DNA of 64,000 nucleotides from Clytia hemisphaerica (taxonomy: Eukaryota; Cnidaria; Hydrozoa; Leptothecata; Clytiidae). Below the pieces are notes generated by a model. It made no database searches and was not told where the DNA came from. It worked only from the letters and a program-made list of their open reading frames with translations. The stretch's first letter is position 1; the number at the start of each line of letters is the position of its first letter. Location of the stretch: NCBI GenBank assembly GCA_902728285.1, contig CACVBU010001154.1, forward strand, positions 2,092,604 to 2,156,603, given 5' to 3'. The translations under genes were made by a program, and so were the position numbers. Below, piece after piece: positions 12,262 to 23,859 of this stretch.

Positions 12262-14191
12262 TTGATTAAGATATACTCTTATTTCTTTCTAGTGGTAAAA
12301 GAAGATGAAATAAAAATTTAAATCAAGAAAGAACATAAACTAGACAGTCAAACTCACAACTTTTTAACAACCATTTAAAAAACTTTCAGAAAATCAAAAG
12401 AAAAACATGTGATCTTTGTTTTGTTATAACTTGAACTCTTTTTTCTCAAAGTTAGACCTTCAGCTACACTTGGCAAAAAAAGCAAAAACTTCAACCAAGC
12501 CTTAAGCCGCCATTATGGAAATTTGGACCCAAAAATTTGGAATTCTGGGCATTTCACTTTTTCATATTCAGTGTTGCTCGAATCCCTCAGATCCTTGGTT
12601 AGAAAAAGCTATACCTGTTTACTTTTTTCTTGCCAGATTCAACAAGCCATCAACCAACAAAATTAATACTGACATCAAAAAATTCACACGACCTTTCCAC
12701 TAGACACTTCTAAATTATCTGCCATTATGAAGATGTTCCGAAATTAACCAATCGGGTTTACAATCGGAATTCCTCTAGGAGTTAGCGAGTCGGGAAGAGT
12801 AAAGTTACGTAATAGGTCATACATAATTTTCCCAGGGTAAATAAAATTGAAATGGTTTGTTTTTTTCTTCATTATATATTTAAGTTTCCATTATCAAAAT
12901 TCTAGAAATGCTACCGGGTGCGCAAAAAAGTTTCTCTCTTTAAAGTGAACTTTTCCAAGATCTAAAATTTTTGAAAGAACGAATCCTTTTTCATCAATCT
13001 ATTCATGATTTTATACCACCCTGAAAATATTTTGCCTAAAGAAGGTCGCTGTAAAAAGTTAGAGGCTCAAATCCCACTTTCCCTAACCCCTCGCAGGCAA
13101 AAACGCGTTTTTTACCTCCCAAACAATTTTATACACAATGGTGGAGAGCACATTTTCCCGGGCCATTTCTGAGAAATTTGAATTACGGGAAAGGTGTATT
13201 TGAAATTTAAAAGCTGGACAAGTTTTTTTCCAGATAATTTTAACAAGTCGAGAAATTCAAATTCATCTCATAACTTTAATTTATTAACTTTATTCAAAAT
13301 ATCACAATGAAAACGGCACAAAAGTCGCTCATTGATGATAGGGAATAAGTGTACCACTTCAAAAACTTTTAGATCTTGAAGACATTCAGACCCTAGATTT
13401 TGAGAAATTCATTTTTTATACTACTGACCAACCCAACAAATTCTCCAAAGCCCTTCCCATAGAACAATAAATTAAATTAGTCTTGCCTCATGTCCTAAAC
13501 TTGACAAAAGATTGTTTTGTCATTTTGGCCCTACCTTGATCAGAAAATGTTTTAGCCTGGATATCCAAGCTCAAAATTTTAGAAAAAACAAAATTTACCT
13601 CAACATACAAAGTTCTAAAATTATAGAGCTTGGTCTCCCTAGAGAATGAAAGTGAAAACCCATGTTTCCTAGCCAACCCAGGGCAGCAAAACAGAAATTA
13701 ATAAAAAGCAGTCTTACAAGATCTAAAACTATTTAAAACATCCAAACATTACACCAAAGTCCATAAAAAAGTTTGAATGCATTATCATAACCAACCATGT
13801 TTTCTTGGAAAATGAGCTTGCCTCTGTTTTCTTCTTTTTCATGTTTTCATGTAACAGAAAGCCCTATCTTAACTAGCAACTGGAGGACTATCCTATTTTT
13901 GCTTTAGAATTTTTTTTTTTTTCGTGAAGTCATGAAGATAAATCACAAATTTATTTGGATATACATATATAGTTATATAAGAAATCAAATATATTTTAAG
14001 ATGAAAAATCTGAAAAACAGTGAGCAATGACCAATAGGAAAAGGAACAGGCAAACATGAAACTGAAACCCTGCAAAGACCAGTGTGAAAAACTCAAAAAA
14101 ATGTCCAACAATACGTAATGAAAAATACGTGTCTAATAAAATATAGTAATAAAAAAAAACAAAAAAACTGAAAACTTATTGAAAACTTTAA
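12262..14191. other. Intergenic stretch, no gene seen
   Basis: No coding exon is supported. GATCTAAAATTTTTGAA near 12960 and TTCAAAAACTTTTAGATC near 13357 form an imperfect inverted pair about 400 bases apart, hinting at another small element. The rest is AT-rich. Confidence 0.4.
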
Positions 14192-15061
14192 TTAAATATT
14201 ACAAATGAAATTTGTGACTTCTTCTGCGTCAGCAGTGGTGTTAACGAAAGGCGAGTGTCTCCGGTGCTCCAGGCCTCGAGCTTCNNNNNNNNNNCCATAG
14301 TTTCCTCCTAGGTCAGTCCCCCCAGAAATGTTAGACTGCCTGCTGCTAACCTGATAACCGCTGTTCATAATTTTCTTACGTGCACGGTAAACCTCTGAAG
14401 GCAATTGAAAATTATACATCTGAGGAAAATAGTCCTCCCGCGGAAAATTTTACAACAAGAATCTTGTTGTGCGCCAGAAAGTCAAAAACTGATACGGCGC
14501 CCTATTCGTAAACACAATCACGCAACTTTGTTGTCATCCTCAGTCCTTTTAGACGAACGTGGTCCTTATGATTTTGAGATAGCATATTCGTCAGATTGTA
14601 TGTTTTACCCATCCCTTTAGAGCTTCAGCGTGGTGGGCAGAAAACTACCACAATCTGATCTCAGGTTACCTGCTGCTGGATTGTCAGTGGTTGTCAAACC
14701 CTCTGAAAATGAAAAAATTATTTTCCCACCCCTTTTGTGTTTTCCCACCCCAGAAATGTCGAAATTTTTCTCTCTGTCCTTTTCACGACCTGGATCCGGG
14801 CAATTAATTTTCATGCACCTTTGAGCCTGAACCTTTCATTTAAAAACACATTGCTTTTACCTGGTTATACAGAAAACACTTTTGAACATCCGATCTAAGA
14901 GCATCCCTTTTGAACGGTCGTGGATAGATTGTAAATGACTCTCCAGGATTTTTTCTACTTTCTCTATTTCCTATCTCCCATTCTATCCCCTCGTCTTTTC
15001 TATTTTCTGACTTTCTGAGACTTGTTTTCTGATGATTTCTACTAACTTTTCTATATTTCAA
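14192..15061 (-). CDS. Uncertain two-exon gene, unrecognised product
   Basis: On the minus strand an open frame from an ATG at 15061 runs to a donor (AACCAG then GTAAAA) at 14861. A second exon begins at 14419 after a good acceptor (TTTTCCTCAG) and ends at a TAA at 14192-14194; both junctions are phase 0. Together they would encode about 142 residues, rich in Arg, Lys, Ser and Asn, with no recognised domain or membrane segment. A 10-N gap (14285-14294) lies inside the second exon, so the reading frame across it is uncertain. The second exon looks more convincing than the first. It could be a C-terminal exon of a gene whose other exons I cannot see. Confidence 0.3.
14285..14294. other. Assembly gap (10 N)
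   Basis: A run of ten Ns. The true length is unknown, so any coding frame across it cannot be trusted. Confidence 0.95.
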
Positions 15062-15076
15062 ACTTTCTCCAAATAT

Positions 15077-15155
15077 CGACCCGACCGGGATTCGAACCCA
15101 CCAAATGAAAGAATCTCTGATCAGAAACCCAGCGCGCTATCCGTTGAGCCACACT
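15077..15155 (-). repeat. Degenerate tRNA-like sequence, probable SINE head
   Basis: Read on the minus strand there is an A box (TGGCTCAACGG) and a strong B box (GGGTTCGAATCCC). The candidate anticodon stem and T stem contain mismatches and the variable arm is long, so a working tRNA gene is unlikely. A TCT-like anticodon triplet can be read but I do not rely on it. Confidence 0.5.
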
Positions 15156-15647
15156 CGCACAGCAGAACACAACATTTGTAAATACTTATAGAATGACAAA
15201 AAAGACGGGGGTAATGTTATTGTAATATGGGTAAAAGTACCCCTTTTTTAACCTGACTGAAATTCGAGCCGTTACTAGCAACCCTGCGGGGCCCAAGGCG
15301 CCGAGTATGCACCCGGCACAGTGACAAGCCGTTACTAGCAACCCTGACCCTACCTAACTGATAATAACAGAACCCCCGTCTAAATGGAACCACCATACCC
15401 CCGTCTAAACGTTTCCGCAGACTGAAAAAATTTTCGCCTTGGTAGTCATTTACAATATACCCGACACCCTTTTTGAACACGTTTGGTTCAAATGTCCTGT
15501 TGAAGCCGACTGTTAAAAAAAGTCCCGATTGGCTAATTTTCCCGATTTTTTCCCGATTTTCTAACCCGATTTTAAACCCGATTTTTATCTGATTGGCAAG
15601 AGCTTCAAAATCGTCTTGAAAAACACCTTGGGTTGGACACCAGGGCC

Positions 15648-15954
15648 ACAGATATCTGTAAAGCCGGAAGGGCTAGATAGGCAACTTTAAGCTTCGAAAG
15701 CTTTCTCCAGCAAAAAAAAGTGAAGCAAAAATTTGACTTTTTAAATTTCGTGCCGATGGATAGGATCTAGCATTTTAATTATTTTCGGAGCGAGAGATCA
15801 AAAAAAGTAGGCGGCAAACGCTATTTCACATCTCTCGAACCGGTGAAATTGCATATTTTAGTCACGTGACTTTGGTAGGAAATCCTTCCAAACCTAGGCT
15901 TCACTTTTCGATAAAAGCCGCAAATCTAGCCCTTCGGGCTTTACAAATCTGTGA
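15648..15954. mobile_element. hAT-like MITE, copy 1
   Basis: An 8-base direct repeat CCAGGGCC flanks it at 15640-15647 and 15955-15962. The ends are inverted: CTGTAAAGCCGGAAGGGCTA on the left and, on the minus strand, TTGTAAAGCCCGAAGGGCTA on the right. An 8-bp duplication is typical of hAT elements. A relative is at 29829-30115. No protein is encoded. Confidence 0.75.
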
Positions 15955-15985
15955 CCAGGGCCCGGTTGTTCAAAAAGCGATTAGA

Positions 15986-16537
15986 TTAACCCTATTCAAA
16001 CTAGGCTTTTAGGGGTGGTTCAGAACTAGGGGGGGGGGGGGGCTTTTCCTGTACCACCCCTTAACTTTTGATCTAGTGGGTCTTTTTGGATGAAATTTGG
16101 CACACAAGATCTTTGTCACGTAAGGTAACTTTTGACAAAAAGAATTTTTGATGACGTCACTCATCATGCCCAAAGTGAGCAAAAACCGAAAATTTCCTTT
16201 GTTCTTATAAATAGCTATTGTATTCTAACAAAAGCTTTAGAAAAAAGTTGTCTGAGTTTAAAATGCTTATTTTATCCTAAATATTCAATAAATTACGGTT
16301 TAAACAATATATTTGACATTAAAAATAAATTTGTATTGGAGAAGTGACAATTTTTGTGACACCTTACTGTCAGAAATGTCATCATACTCAAGGTGTGAAA
16401 ATTTTTAGGTGTCAATTTTTTTTTTATTTGGAAGCTGAATAAAATTTCAAGGCAAAAGCTCTATTATTTCAGGAGCTATTACCAATAGTTTGACCTCCGA
16501 ACAGAAAGAGCCCCCCCCCTAGGCCGAATAGGGTTAA
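15986..16537 (+). mobile_element. piggyBac-like MITE, copy 1
   Basis: The borders are TTAA followed by CCCTATTCAAACTAGG on the left, and CCTAGGCCGAATAGGG followed by TTAA on the right. TTAA duplication with CCCTA-initial ends is the hallmark of piggyBac elements. A second, inverted copy lies at 22678-23244 in an intron of the EF-hand gene. Both carry polyC/polyG runs just inside the ends and the same internal open stretch, without a transposase. Confidence 0.82.
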
Positions 16538-17336
16538 GATTAGATTAAAGAGGGCAATCTTTATTAACCCGACCTCGACCTCGACCCTGACCCTTGAAAA
16601 AGGCCGACCCTCGACCCTTGGAAAAAAGCCGACCCTCGACCAAAATACAATAAAAAACCGACCCTGGGTAAAAAAACAGTTTTTTGGCAGTGTTTTTTTT
16701 ATATAAAAGTTGAGCAGACAAGCAGGCAGGGGGTGGGATGGGATACACAAGCTTTTTTATAAGAATAATGAATATATCAACCTCGTCGCCCAACCCCCCC
16801 CCCCCGCCCGGCGGGTCGTATTATCTGCTTATTGATGTTTTACTGTGAGTGGAAGATAATATAATATCTCTCGTACATCAACGTAAATATTAAGCCTGGG
16901 ATATAATGGATACGAGGCTGATTATTCATGTTGGTCAATAATATGATGCCCCGGGGGGGGGCAGGGGGTCTTGTGAAGAATATTCTCATCCTCCCCCCTC
17001 CCACCGACGACTATCTTGAAGTATTCTTTAAGTGTTCTAATGATCAGTTTTTGGAATATTCATCCAAAAAAAATCTTATAAAAGTCGCTAAAGCATTTTT
17101 TTACCCAGGGTAAAAGCTCTTTGAAGGAGCGCCAAATAACCAATAAAAAAAAATAACTCATCGTGCGATTAGTATATGTAATCGCAAAAGGATGTTCAAC
17201 TATAAAAAGTTGATTACTGCAGTGTCGTAGAAAAATATCATGTACTTTAAACACGAATCCTGTAGAATAAAGTAGGGGGTACCCCTTAGGACCCATGACA
17301 TCTTTTATGCGATGTAACCAGTCCCAAAGGATTCTC
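16538..17336. other. Intergenic, simple repeats
   Basis: A CGACC(C)T-rich simple-sequence stretch runs from about 16560 to 16670, followed by polyC (16794-16806). I see no gene. Confidence 0.5.
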
Positions 17337-18067
17337 TTAAGGGCTCTGACCATAGTCAGAAAATAGATTTTAGTATCTGAACATAAAAGTTATGTTTTAG
17401 ATTCTTTAACACTTTTAACAAAGAATGGCCTTTATAAATTGCTTTTTAATCAAACACCTTAAGAGTAATCAAAAACTTAATTGCAAAAATGACGTTATGA
17501 ACTTTAAAAAGACGTGAATAATATGTTGTACCACCTTCTTTTATAAAAAGTGCTAAGTTTTAATGGGTAATTAACCTTTTTCTTTCGAACTTTTTTCAAA
17601 CTGTCCGCAAAGAATTGAACTATTTTAAATTTTGCGGAAAATCTTTCTAAAAAGATGTGTCAAAAGTTATGACTGTTTTTTAAAGCAAAATCCAGATGAA
17701 AGATTGATGAAAAAACACTATTTTGAAGATTTCGAGACAATGAAGCATTTACAAAAATTTTCCGCAAAAATGTTTATTTTTCGGTAAAAGATACACCAAC
17801 TAATGCGAAAAAATTTTCAAAATGTTTTTTCTGCGCCGAAACTAAGCTCTTCGAAGTTGATATACTCCTTCTTGATATACTTCCTCGCAAAAGTCTTCAT
17901 TTCTTCTTCATCAAATTTTTTCATTACAATTTTTAAATTTTCAGATTCAAGAATAGTTTGTCTAACAGAAAATGTATAACATGCCATAGTTCTGTTGGTT
18001 GCATCAGTCAGAAAACACATTTTAAACACGGCAATTATGAAAAATTCACTATGGTCAGAGCCCTTAA
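17337..18067. mobile_element. TTAA element, second family, copy 1
   Basis: TTAAGGGCTCTGACCATAGT at the left and its near-perfect reverse complement at the right define 731 bp with TTAA at both borders. A related copy is at 34854-35512. On the minus strand both copies retain an open stretch with the shared peptide SENLKIVMKKFDEEE and later NFEELSFG, despite indels between them. The meaning of this stretch is unknown. Confidence 0.75.
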
Positions 18068-19578
18068 GCTTTTGCCGAAAACCCCCTCGCGAAAAATTCT
18101 ATTAATACTTCAGTCTTTGAAATGGACTAGGTTCGGTTGGGTCGCATGATAAATGTCAACGGCTTCTAAGGGTGCGTCTCTTACTAATAGGTCACAATGA
18201 ATATATTCTCTGTGGTTAGGGGTGGGGTTGATGTAGTTTTTCCGAATACGTATAACCCGTTAAACCAAGTAAGTATTATCTGTCCCCTCATGCCAGGAAA
18301 AAAACAATAATGCTGACGTCAGTAAAACTTGTTCTTTGAAAAACTCCGGTTTGGCTGATGGTATAAACATGAAATTTGGACCAAGTCATCCGAAAGATGC
18401 AACATTATTACTAACAAGAAAATCTACCAAATAATACTCCACACTTTGTCTTTCTTTCAGAAAAACTTTTTAATTTGAAATCTTTGCATTCAAAATCTAA
18501 AGTGACCATTTTTCTCCGCAAGGGTGGTACTCAAATTTCGTTTGACGTCAGCAAAACATTAAACACTAATTTCTGATCCCTTCAAAAAAAAAGAATTAAA
18601 AAATTAAAGAAAGGGACAAAGGGCAAAGCCCAACATTTGAGAAATTTGGGACCAGTAATGGTACTTTTTTCTCGAAGCTTATACCTTTCAGGATAGGGAC
18701 AAAACTTATGATTTTTTTAGGATTTTTCCCCTTTTAGTTACGCTTAGGGGGATTATTTATGGTTCTTGCAACCCTTAAGCAGGACTTCGAAGATCTAAAA
18801 AAGGCTCACTCTAGGCGGCACATATGCGCGTACACAATTTCGACCAAGTCCCTTCCCCGAGATCAAAAACAAAATTAAAGATAAATCAAGAGTAAGTGGA
18901 AAATTAAACGAAAGGGGTAGAATCGAGTCGTTCTTTATAATCCGTGTAATACAGTAATATTGTTGTTATATGATAATACAATAATCGTAACGAGATAATA
19001 TCAGTTTGTGTAAGCCACAATTTGCTCCTTTCATTAATTTTTGCGTGCTCAGCTTATGTCTGAATAATCGTCTAGCATACTAGACTAGAGAAAGTGTACA
19101 ACTTTTGCTTATTCTCCTACGCAGCTCCTATTCTAGCAAACGCCCTTACGTTCCCGCTCTCTGACATGATTAATTAACAGACGAGTTTGCTAGTCTAGAG
19201 AAAGGATAAATTTTACTCTTTCGGTAAACAGCTAAAAGAAAATGGGGCTTTCGGGTCGACCTCGACTGTGGTCACATAATTTACTACTATAACTTGGGTG
19301 ATTAATTTGATAAAATCTAGTTCAACTAGTGTTAAAAAATCTTGACAAATGTGTTCTTAAATGCTTTTATATAAAATTTGTTCAAAATCAAAGAAATAAT
19401 ATTTAATTCTAATACACCTCTGCCTTAATGACCCAGTGAGAATATTGGTCGGTTAGCATAAAATCAATGATTCAAATTGCAACGGGGATCGGAAAAGATC
19501 TTATTTCATTGGTTGTACATTTCAATTAGAGTAGGTGATAGTAAGTGGTTCCACCGGGTTTGTAGCACGTGAGTATCT
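18068..19578. other. Intergenic, no gene seen
   Basis: AT-rich sequence without a supported exon or a repeat I can delimit. Confidence 0.4.
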
Positions 19579-20136
19579 TTAATATACCACATTACAATTT
19601 ACAAAAAAAGCAGTCAGTAGAACCAAGAATGACTGAGCCACCAATCTGTAGCTTTCTGATGATTCCATCTCTTCGACTTTGAATTTCAGGATATAAGATG
19701 TTTTCTTATGTGAAGTGCCCAATTTGAAGTAAACATGATCTTGAGCTTGATTCAGTTTGTATGGATATCGTGTTATAACGCAATCCGATTTGTTTACTTT
19801 TCCATTAAAAACCTCAAAAAAGGAATAAGCGAAAGAAATGTTTTTCGGACCATCGATATACATGTTAAATGTATAATTCATACCATCTGGGTAAAGGAGG
19901 CTAAATCCATCTACCACCCCTGGCTTTGCTTCTTTCTTGTATACCAATTCCTGTGGAAGTGTTGTAACGTTAGGGGGTTTGTTCATGAAGCGTCGTGTTT
20001 CAATTCCAGTTGTGTAGATAGTCAGTTGTAATGGTTTTTCCACATGTGTGATAGGATCAATCTTGGTGAAGTTGCATGCCAGACTCAATGTCGGTAGGAT
20101 GAGGAAGATGGTACTCAATAAGTTTTGCCCATACAT
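19579..20136 (-). CDS. Secreted, probably GPI-anchored glycoprotein (single exon)
   Basis: The frame is open further upstream (to 20373), but I choose the ATG at 20136 because it is followed at once by a good signal peptide (MYGQNLLSTIFLILPTLSLA). The 185-residue product has five N-glycosylation sequons (N22, N56, N87, N99, N115) and only three cysteines (21, 119, 181). It ends in a hydrophobic stretch (about 165-180) preceded by Ser residues (159-162), the usual layout for GPI attachment, though a short C-terminal membrane anchor is possible. The middle is beta-rich in character. I recognise no family. It would act on the cell surface or outside the cell. A spliced upstream exon cannot be excluded. 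Confidence 0.6.
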   Translation of the reverse strand: MYGQNLLSTIFLILPTLSLACNFTKIDPITHVEKPLQLTIYTTGIETRRFMNKPPNVTTLPQELVYKKEAKPGVVDGFSLLYPDGMNYTFNMYIDGPKNISFAYSFFEVFNGKVNKSDCVITRYPYKLNQAQDHVYFKLGTSHKKTSYILKFKVEEMESSESYRLVAQSFLVLLTAFFVNCNVVY

Positions 20137-21468
20137 TTTTGAAGAATGTGTTATATTTCGGTTGTTTCTTATGTCTAAAAAGTTTGATTTCATTTTAAAA
20201 GAATTGATGATGTCATTTAAGGTGTGGGGAGTCGGTACTAAAATCTCAGACATCATAGTTTTTGGTGATTCAGTGACGTACCCAGAAATCTCCAAACCCT
20301 TTTTTTGCATCATGGGATACTGAATATGGGTGATAAACTCATTAATCCAAAGACCAAAATTAGGTGATGTCAAAAAATTTTAGTCATGTGTACTAAATTA
20401 CCACCTCCCTAAAATGGGGTAAATATTTGATAAAATATTCTACGGTTTAAACGATGTTGTCCTTTCCCCCCACTAGTTGCAGGGTAAAATAAGAAACAAA
20501 ACACTCTCGATTAAAGTTGAAAATATAAGCTTGAACAAAAACAAGCACTTCTTCTTACCTTTTTTCAAAATAATTCCAAATGACAAAACTAAAATTCTTA
20601 CCCTTAGAAATTTGAGTTTAGCGTGCATTGATCTTGCATTTCAGTTCACGAGTGTCAGTTTACGTTTAAACGTGTATCTATGAACTCAAATTTCACTTGG
20701 CATCAATAAACATGACCTAACATGAATTATTTCTTTATTTGTCAATGCCTTTCCCCTGGAAGACCTCACAAGCATTAGTAAGAATGCCTACTGCTTGACT
20801 TACATGCTAAAAACCTACATGCTAATACTCAGTTACCAGATTGTATCTTTGATTATTGCTACTTAATAGACCCTACGGAAATTACACCTTGAAAAACTAG
20901 GGAGGAAGGTGTGCGTTTTTATTAGAACAAACTATATAAAAACTTTGATGACCAAAATATTAGGACAAGCTCACAACATTTTAAGGCTTTGTGAACTTTG
21001 AGACACCAAATTTCTTATTATTTCTTTGGTAAATGGACAAAAATACTCAGGTATGGTGAAATGGTGAGAATAAGAACATGTTAAGAACATCTTTGGTAAT
21101 CTCAAAAAGTTAAGAACATCCGAAAGCTATCTAGAAATGTTGAAATTCAACCTAAGGGTAGAGTAGAGTCTTTATTGAGGCGGTTGAAGACAGCGATTTT
21201 GAGGTTATACTGAAGGTATTCACCAGCTTTTTCATAATTTAATTTAAATACTGCGATATGTTCATACAGTAGTAAAAGATTAAGGTTATGTACAATCGAA
21301 CTTTGAACAACTATCAAATTCTACTTTAAAAGGCTCAAGCTTTTTATATGCAATCCGATGAAAGTTTTTTGAAATGGCCAATCAGGCTATTTAGTTGACA
21401 TGATTATGTTACAAGAAGTACAGCGACTAGATAATTTTGCATGCTTAGTTGCACTTGGCACCAGACCA
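20137..21468. other. Intergenic
   Basis: Contains one copy of the AAGAACAT-rich dispersed repeat (about 20905-21135). Otherwise nothing is recognised. Confidence 0.4.
20905..21135 (+). repeat. AAGAACAT-rich dispersed repeat, copy 1
   Basis: It shares TTAGAACAAACTATATAA, TTTTAAGGCTTTG and GTTAAGAACATCCGAA with 31413-31643, in the same order and strand. Boundaries are approximate. Confidence 0.55.
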
Positions 21469-23859
21469 CTATTCGGTCATTACGAGTTTCATGAGGTCGG
21501 CAATGACAACACTCCTGTGGTCTTTATCCATTACGTCTTTCATAATGCTATCTGTTTCCTCCATTGACATCGTGTCACCAAGGTTACACAAATAACGGGA
21601 TAACGCTGCTCGGTTGACCAAACCTAGAATGTATCGATTAATTTACTTATAAATTTCACCTTATAAGGAGACAACCGTTAGCTATCTATAATTTCCATAA
21701 CCTTTTAGGTGAAGGCGAGGCAGGGGTGGGTAACCCAAACCTATGTTCCATTAATATGTACAGAATACTACTTTGACCTTTTTCTCCTTTAAGCTGTTTG
21801 ACTTTTCTTAGACCAAATTTTTTTCTTGCGGCACCAAAATTACAAAGAAAGCTTTCTGTGACATGAAACTTCATGCTTTCGGCGCTTTTTGTGAGTTTAT
21901 TTTCGCTCGCCAACCTTGACCTTTTCAAGGCTTTTTTTAGGCCATTTGATCTTGCTAAGAGCAAAGTTTTTCGAGGCGTGCGGCGCTTAAGTTACGAGAA
22001 AAATTTTCTCAAAAATTTCATCCTAAAAAAGGTCAGATTATTTTTCAATTTTCCCCCCGCCCCGAACCGAAAAGTCATGGCTACGTCTCTGGCGGCTGCT
22101 ATTATTGTAGCTTCAAATCATCCGTTTTGAGTGGTCAAAGAACATTTTAAGTGGCCTATGTTAGGAGGGAGTACCAAAAATATATTGACTAGTTAGGGGG
22201 GCTTGAAATTCTTTTGAGGATATCAAGAGGGTGCGATTTCTTTTGGAATTTTTGAAAATATCCTCCACCCCACTCTAGTAGATACTTTATGATCACTCCC
22301 TCTGTCCTAACTTGTACCAAGTCCTTGGGAGTGATCCGAAAGTATCTACTAGAGTGGGGTGGAGATTATTTTCAAAAATATTTCAGAGCAAAAAGTTAAA
22401 ATTTAAACGTCAAAAGTAAATTTTCGATGTGAATTTTAATGGTAGAAATACTTACCAATATCTTTATTATGTGGATCAACAGCTTTTAAAGCCTCGTAAA
22501 TTTCTTTTTCGTTGACTTTCTTCTTTTTTGATTCTTGTTCATAAATAGAAGCAAACTCGTCGACTTCGATGCGAAATTTGTCGTCTTTTTGAAATTGTTT
22601 CATTTCAGCATCCCAATCATGAGATCCAGGATTCAAATCTAAAGTTTGAAAATGTTTGAAGTTATTTCTAAAATATCTTAACCCTATTCGGACTAGGGGG
22701 GGGGGCTCTTTCTGTTCGGAAGTCAAACTATTGGTAATAGCTCCTGAAATAATAGAGCTTTTGCGGTGAAATTTTCTGTAAATTCCTAACTTTTATTTTG
22801 CTTCAAAATAAAAAAAAATTGACTCCTAAATATTTTCACACCTTGAGCATGATGACATTTCTGACAGTAAGGTGTCACAAAAAATGACACTTTTCCAATA
22901 CAAATTTATTTTTAATGTCAAATATATCGTTTAAACCGTAATTTATTGAATATTTAGGATAAAATAAGCATTTTAAACCCAGGCAACTTTTTTCTAAAGC
23001 CTTTGTTAGAATACAATAGCTATTTGTAAGAACAATGGAAAATTTCGGTTTTTGCTCACTTTGGGCATGATGAGTGACGTCATCAAAAAAAAACTTTGTC
23101 AAAAGTTACCTTACGTGACAAGGATCTTGTGTGCCAAATTTCATCCAAAAAGATCCACTAGATCAAAAGTTAAGGGGTGGTACAGGAAAGGCCCCCCCCC
23201 CTAGTTCTGAACCGCCCCTAAAAGCCTAGTTTGAATAGGGTTAAAGTCATGAGGAAAAAGGATTAAACTATAGGGTTTTGATTTATTAGTTCATAAGAAG
23301 TGGAAAAATGATGTGTTCTAACCAACTCCATTGGTCTATTACATTTCTCGGTTGCGTTCGTGATTATAGCAGTACTCTCTCTAATGAAGGTACCATAACT
23401 AGAACACAAACGGTGGTTTTATGTTCGGAAAGCTCCATAAAGAGAGAGGGGTGTTTCACATCTCGAATTTTCCCATGCCGCTAAAGAAAATGAGAAAATT
23501 AGCATTCCAAAGAAACCAAACTTGACCTATTTTATTTTTGCCAAAGCTGAGATGATTTGATTTGAATGTAGCACTTGTGCGAAGTGATAAACATTCATTT
23601 TTGCAGTATACAATGAGTTAGTTGGCTACAGTTCAATGACTATTTATTACATACTCGATATAGATTATAAGTCCCCTAGTGTTTGCGTGATGGCTGAGAG
23701 GAGGGGAGGTAGAGCACGTCTACTTTAATAATTTGTCCTACCTAATGATCTGAGGATATTGACAATATCATTGACATCAATTTTTCCATCACCAACTCGA
23801 TCGAATATGCTGACCACTTCTTTAATTTCTGTCATTATATTGTCGGATAATTTGGCCAT
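21469..23859 (-). CDS. Essential myosin light chain-like EF-hand protein (three exons)
   Basis: Exons on the minus strand are 23859-23742, 22638-22456 and 21623-21469. They join in phase (118 + 183 + 155 = 456 bases) to give 151 residues, the usual length for essential (alkali) light chains. Donors are GTAGGA and GTAAGT; acceptors are ACTTTAG and TTCTAG. The N-terminus (SIFDRVGDGKIDVNDIVNIL) is the first EF hand and matches the family's FDRxGDGKI pattern. SLDLNPG then fits the family's ALGxNPT position. Later EF hands have lost most calcium ligands, as in most essential light chains. It should bind a myosin heavy-chain IQ motif. A calmodulin-like protein is the alternative, but the degenerate hands argue against it. 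Intron 1 carries a piggyBac-like MITE and intron 2 a palindrome. Confidence 0.8.
22249..22378. repeat. Palindrome with about 52-bp arms
   Basis: Arms 22249-22300 and 22327-22378 are near-perfect reverse complements (core CCACCCCACTCTAGTAGAT) around a 26-base loop. It lies in intron 2 of the light-chain gene and looks like a small foldback or MITE. Confidence 0.8.
22678..23244 (-). mobile_element. piggyBac-like MITE, copy 2
   Basis: Inverted relative of 15986-16537, with TTAA-CCCTATTC at the left and GAATAGGG-TTAA at the right. It lies in intron 1 of the light-chain gene, 41 bases upstream of exon 2. High similarity between copies implies fairly recent activity. Confidence 0.82.

Noticed and set aside
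14617..14824. Overlapping open frames on both strands near 14617-14824
   Set aside because: Short, mirror-image frames with no domain; they lie in the intron of the uncertain gene.
20137..20373. N-terminal extension of the secreted glycoprotein
   Set aside because: The extra 79 residues would place the signal peptide internally; the ATG at 20136 is a better start.
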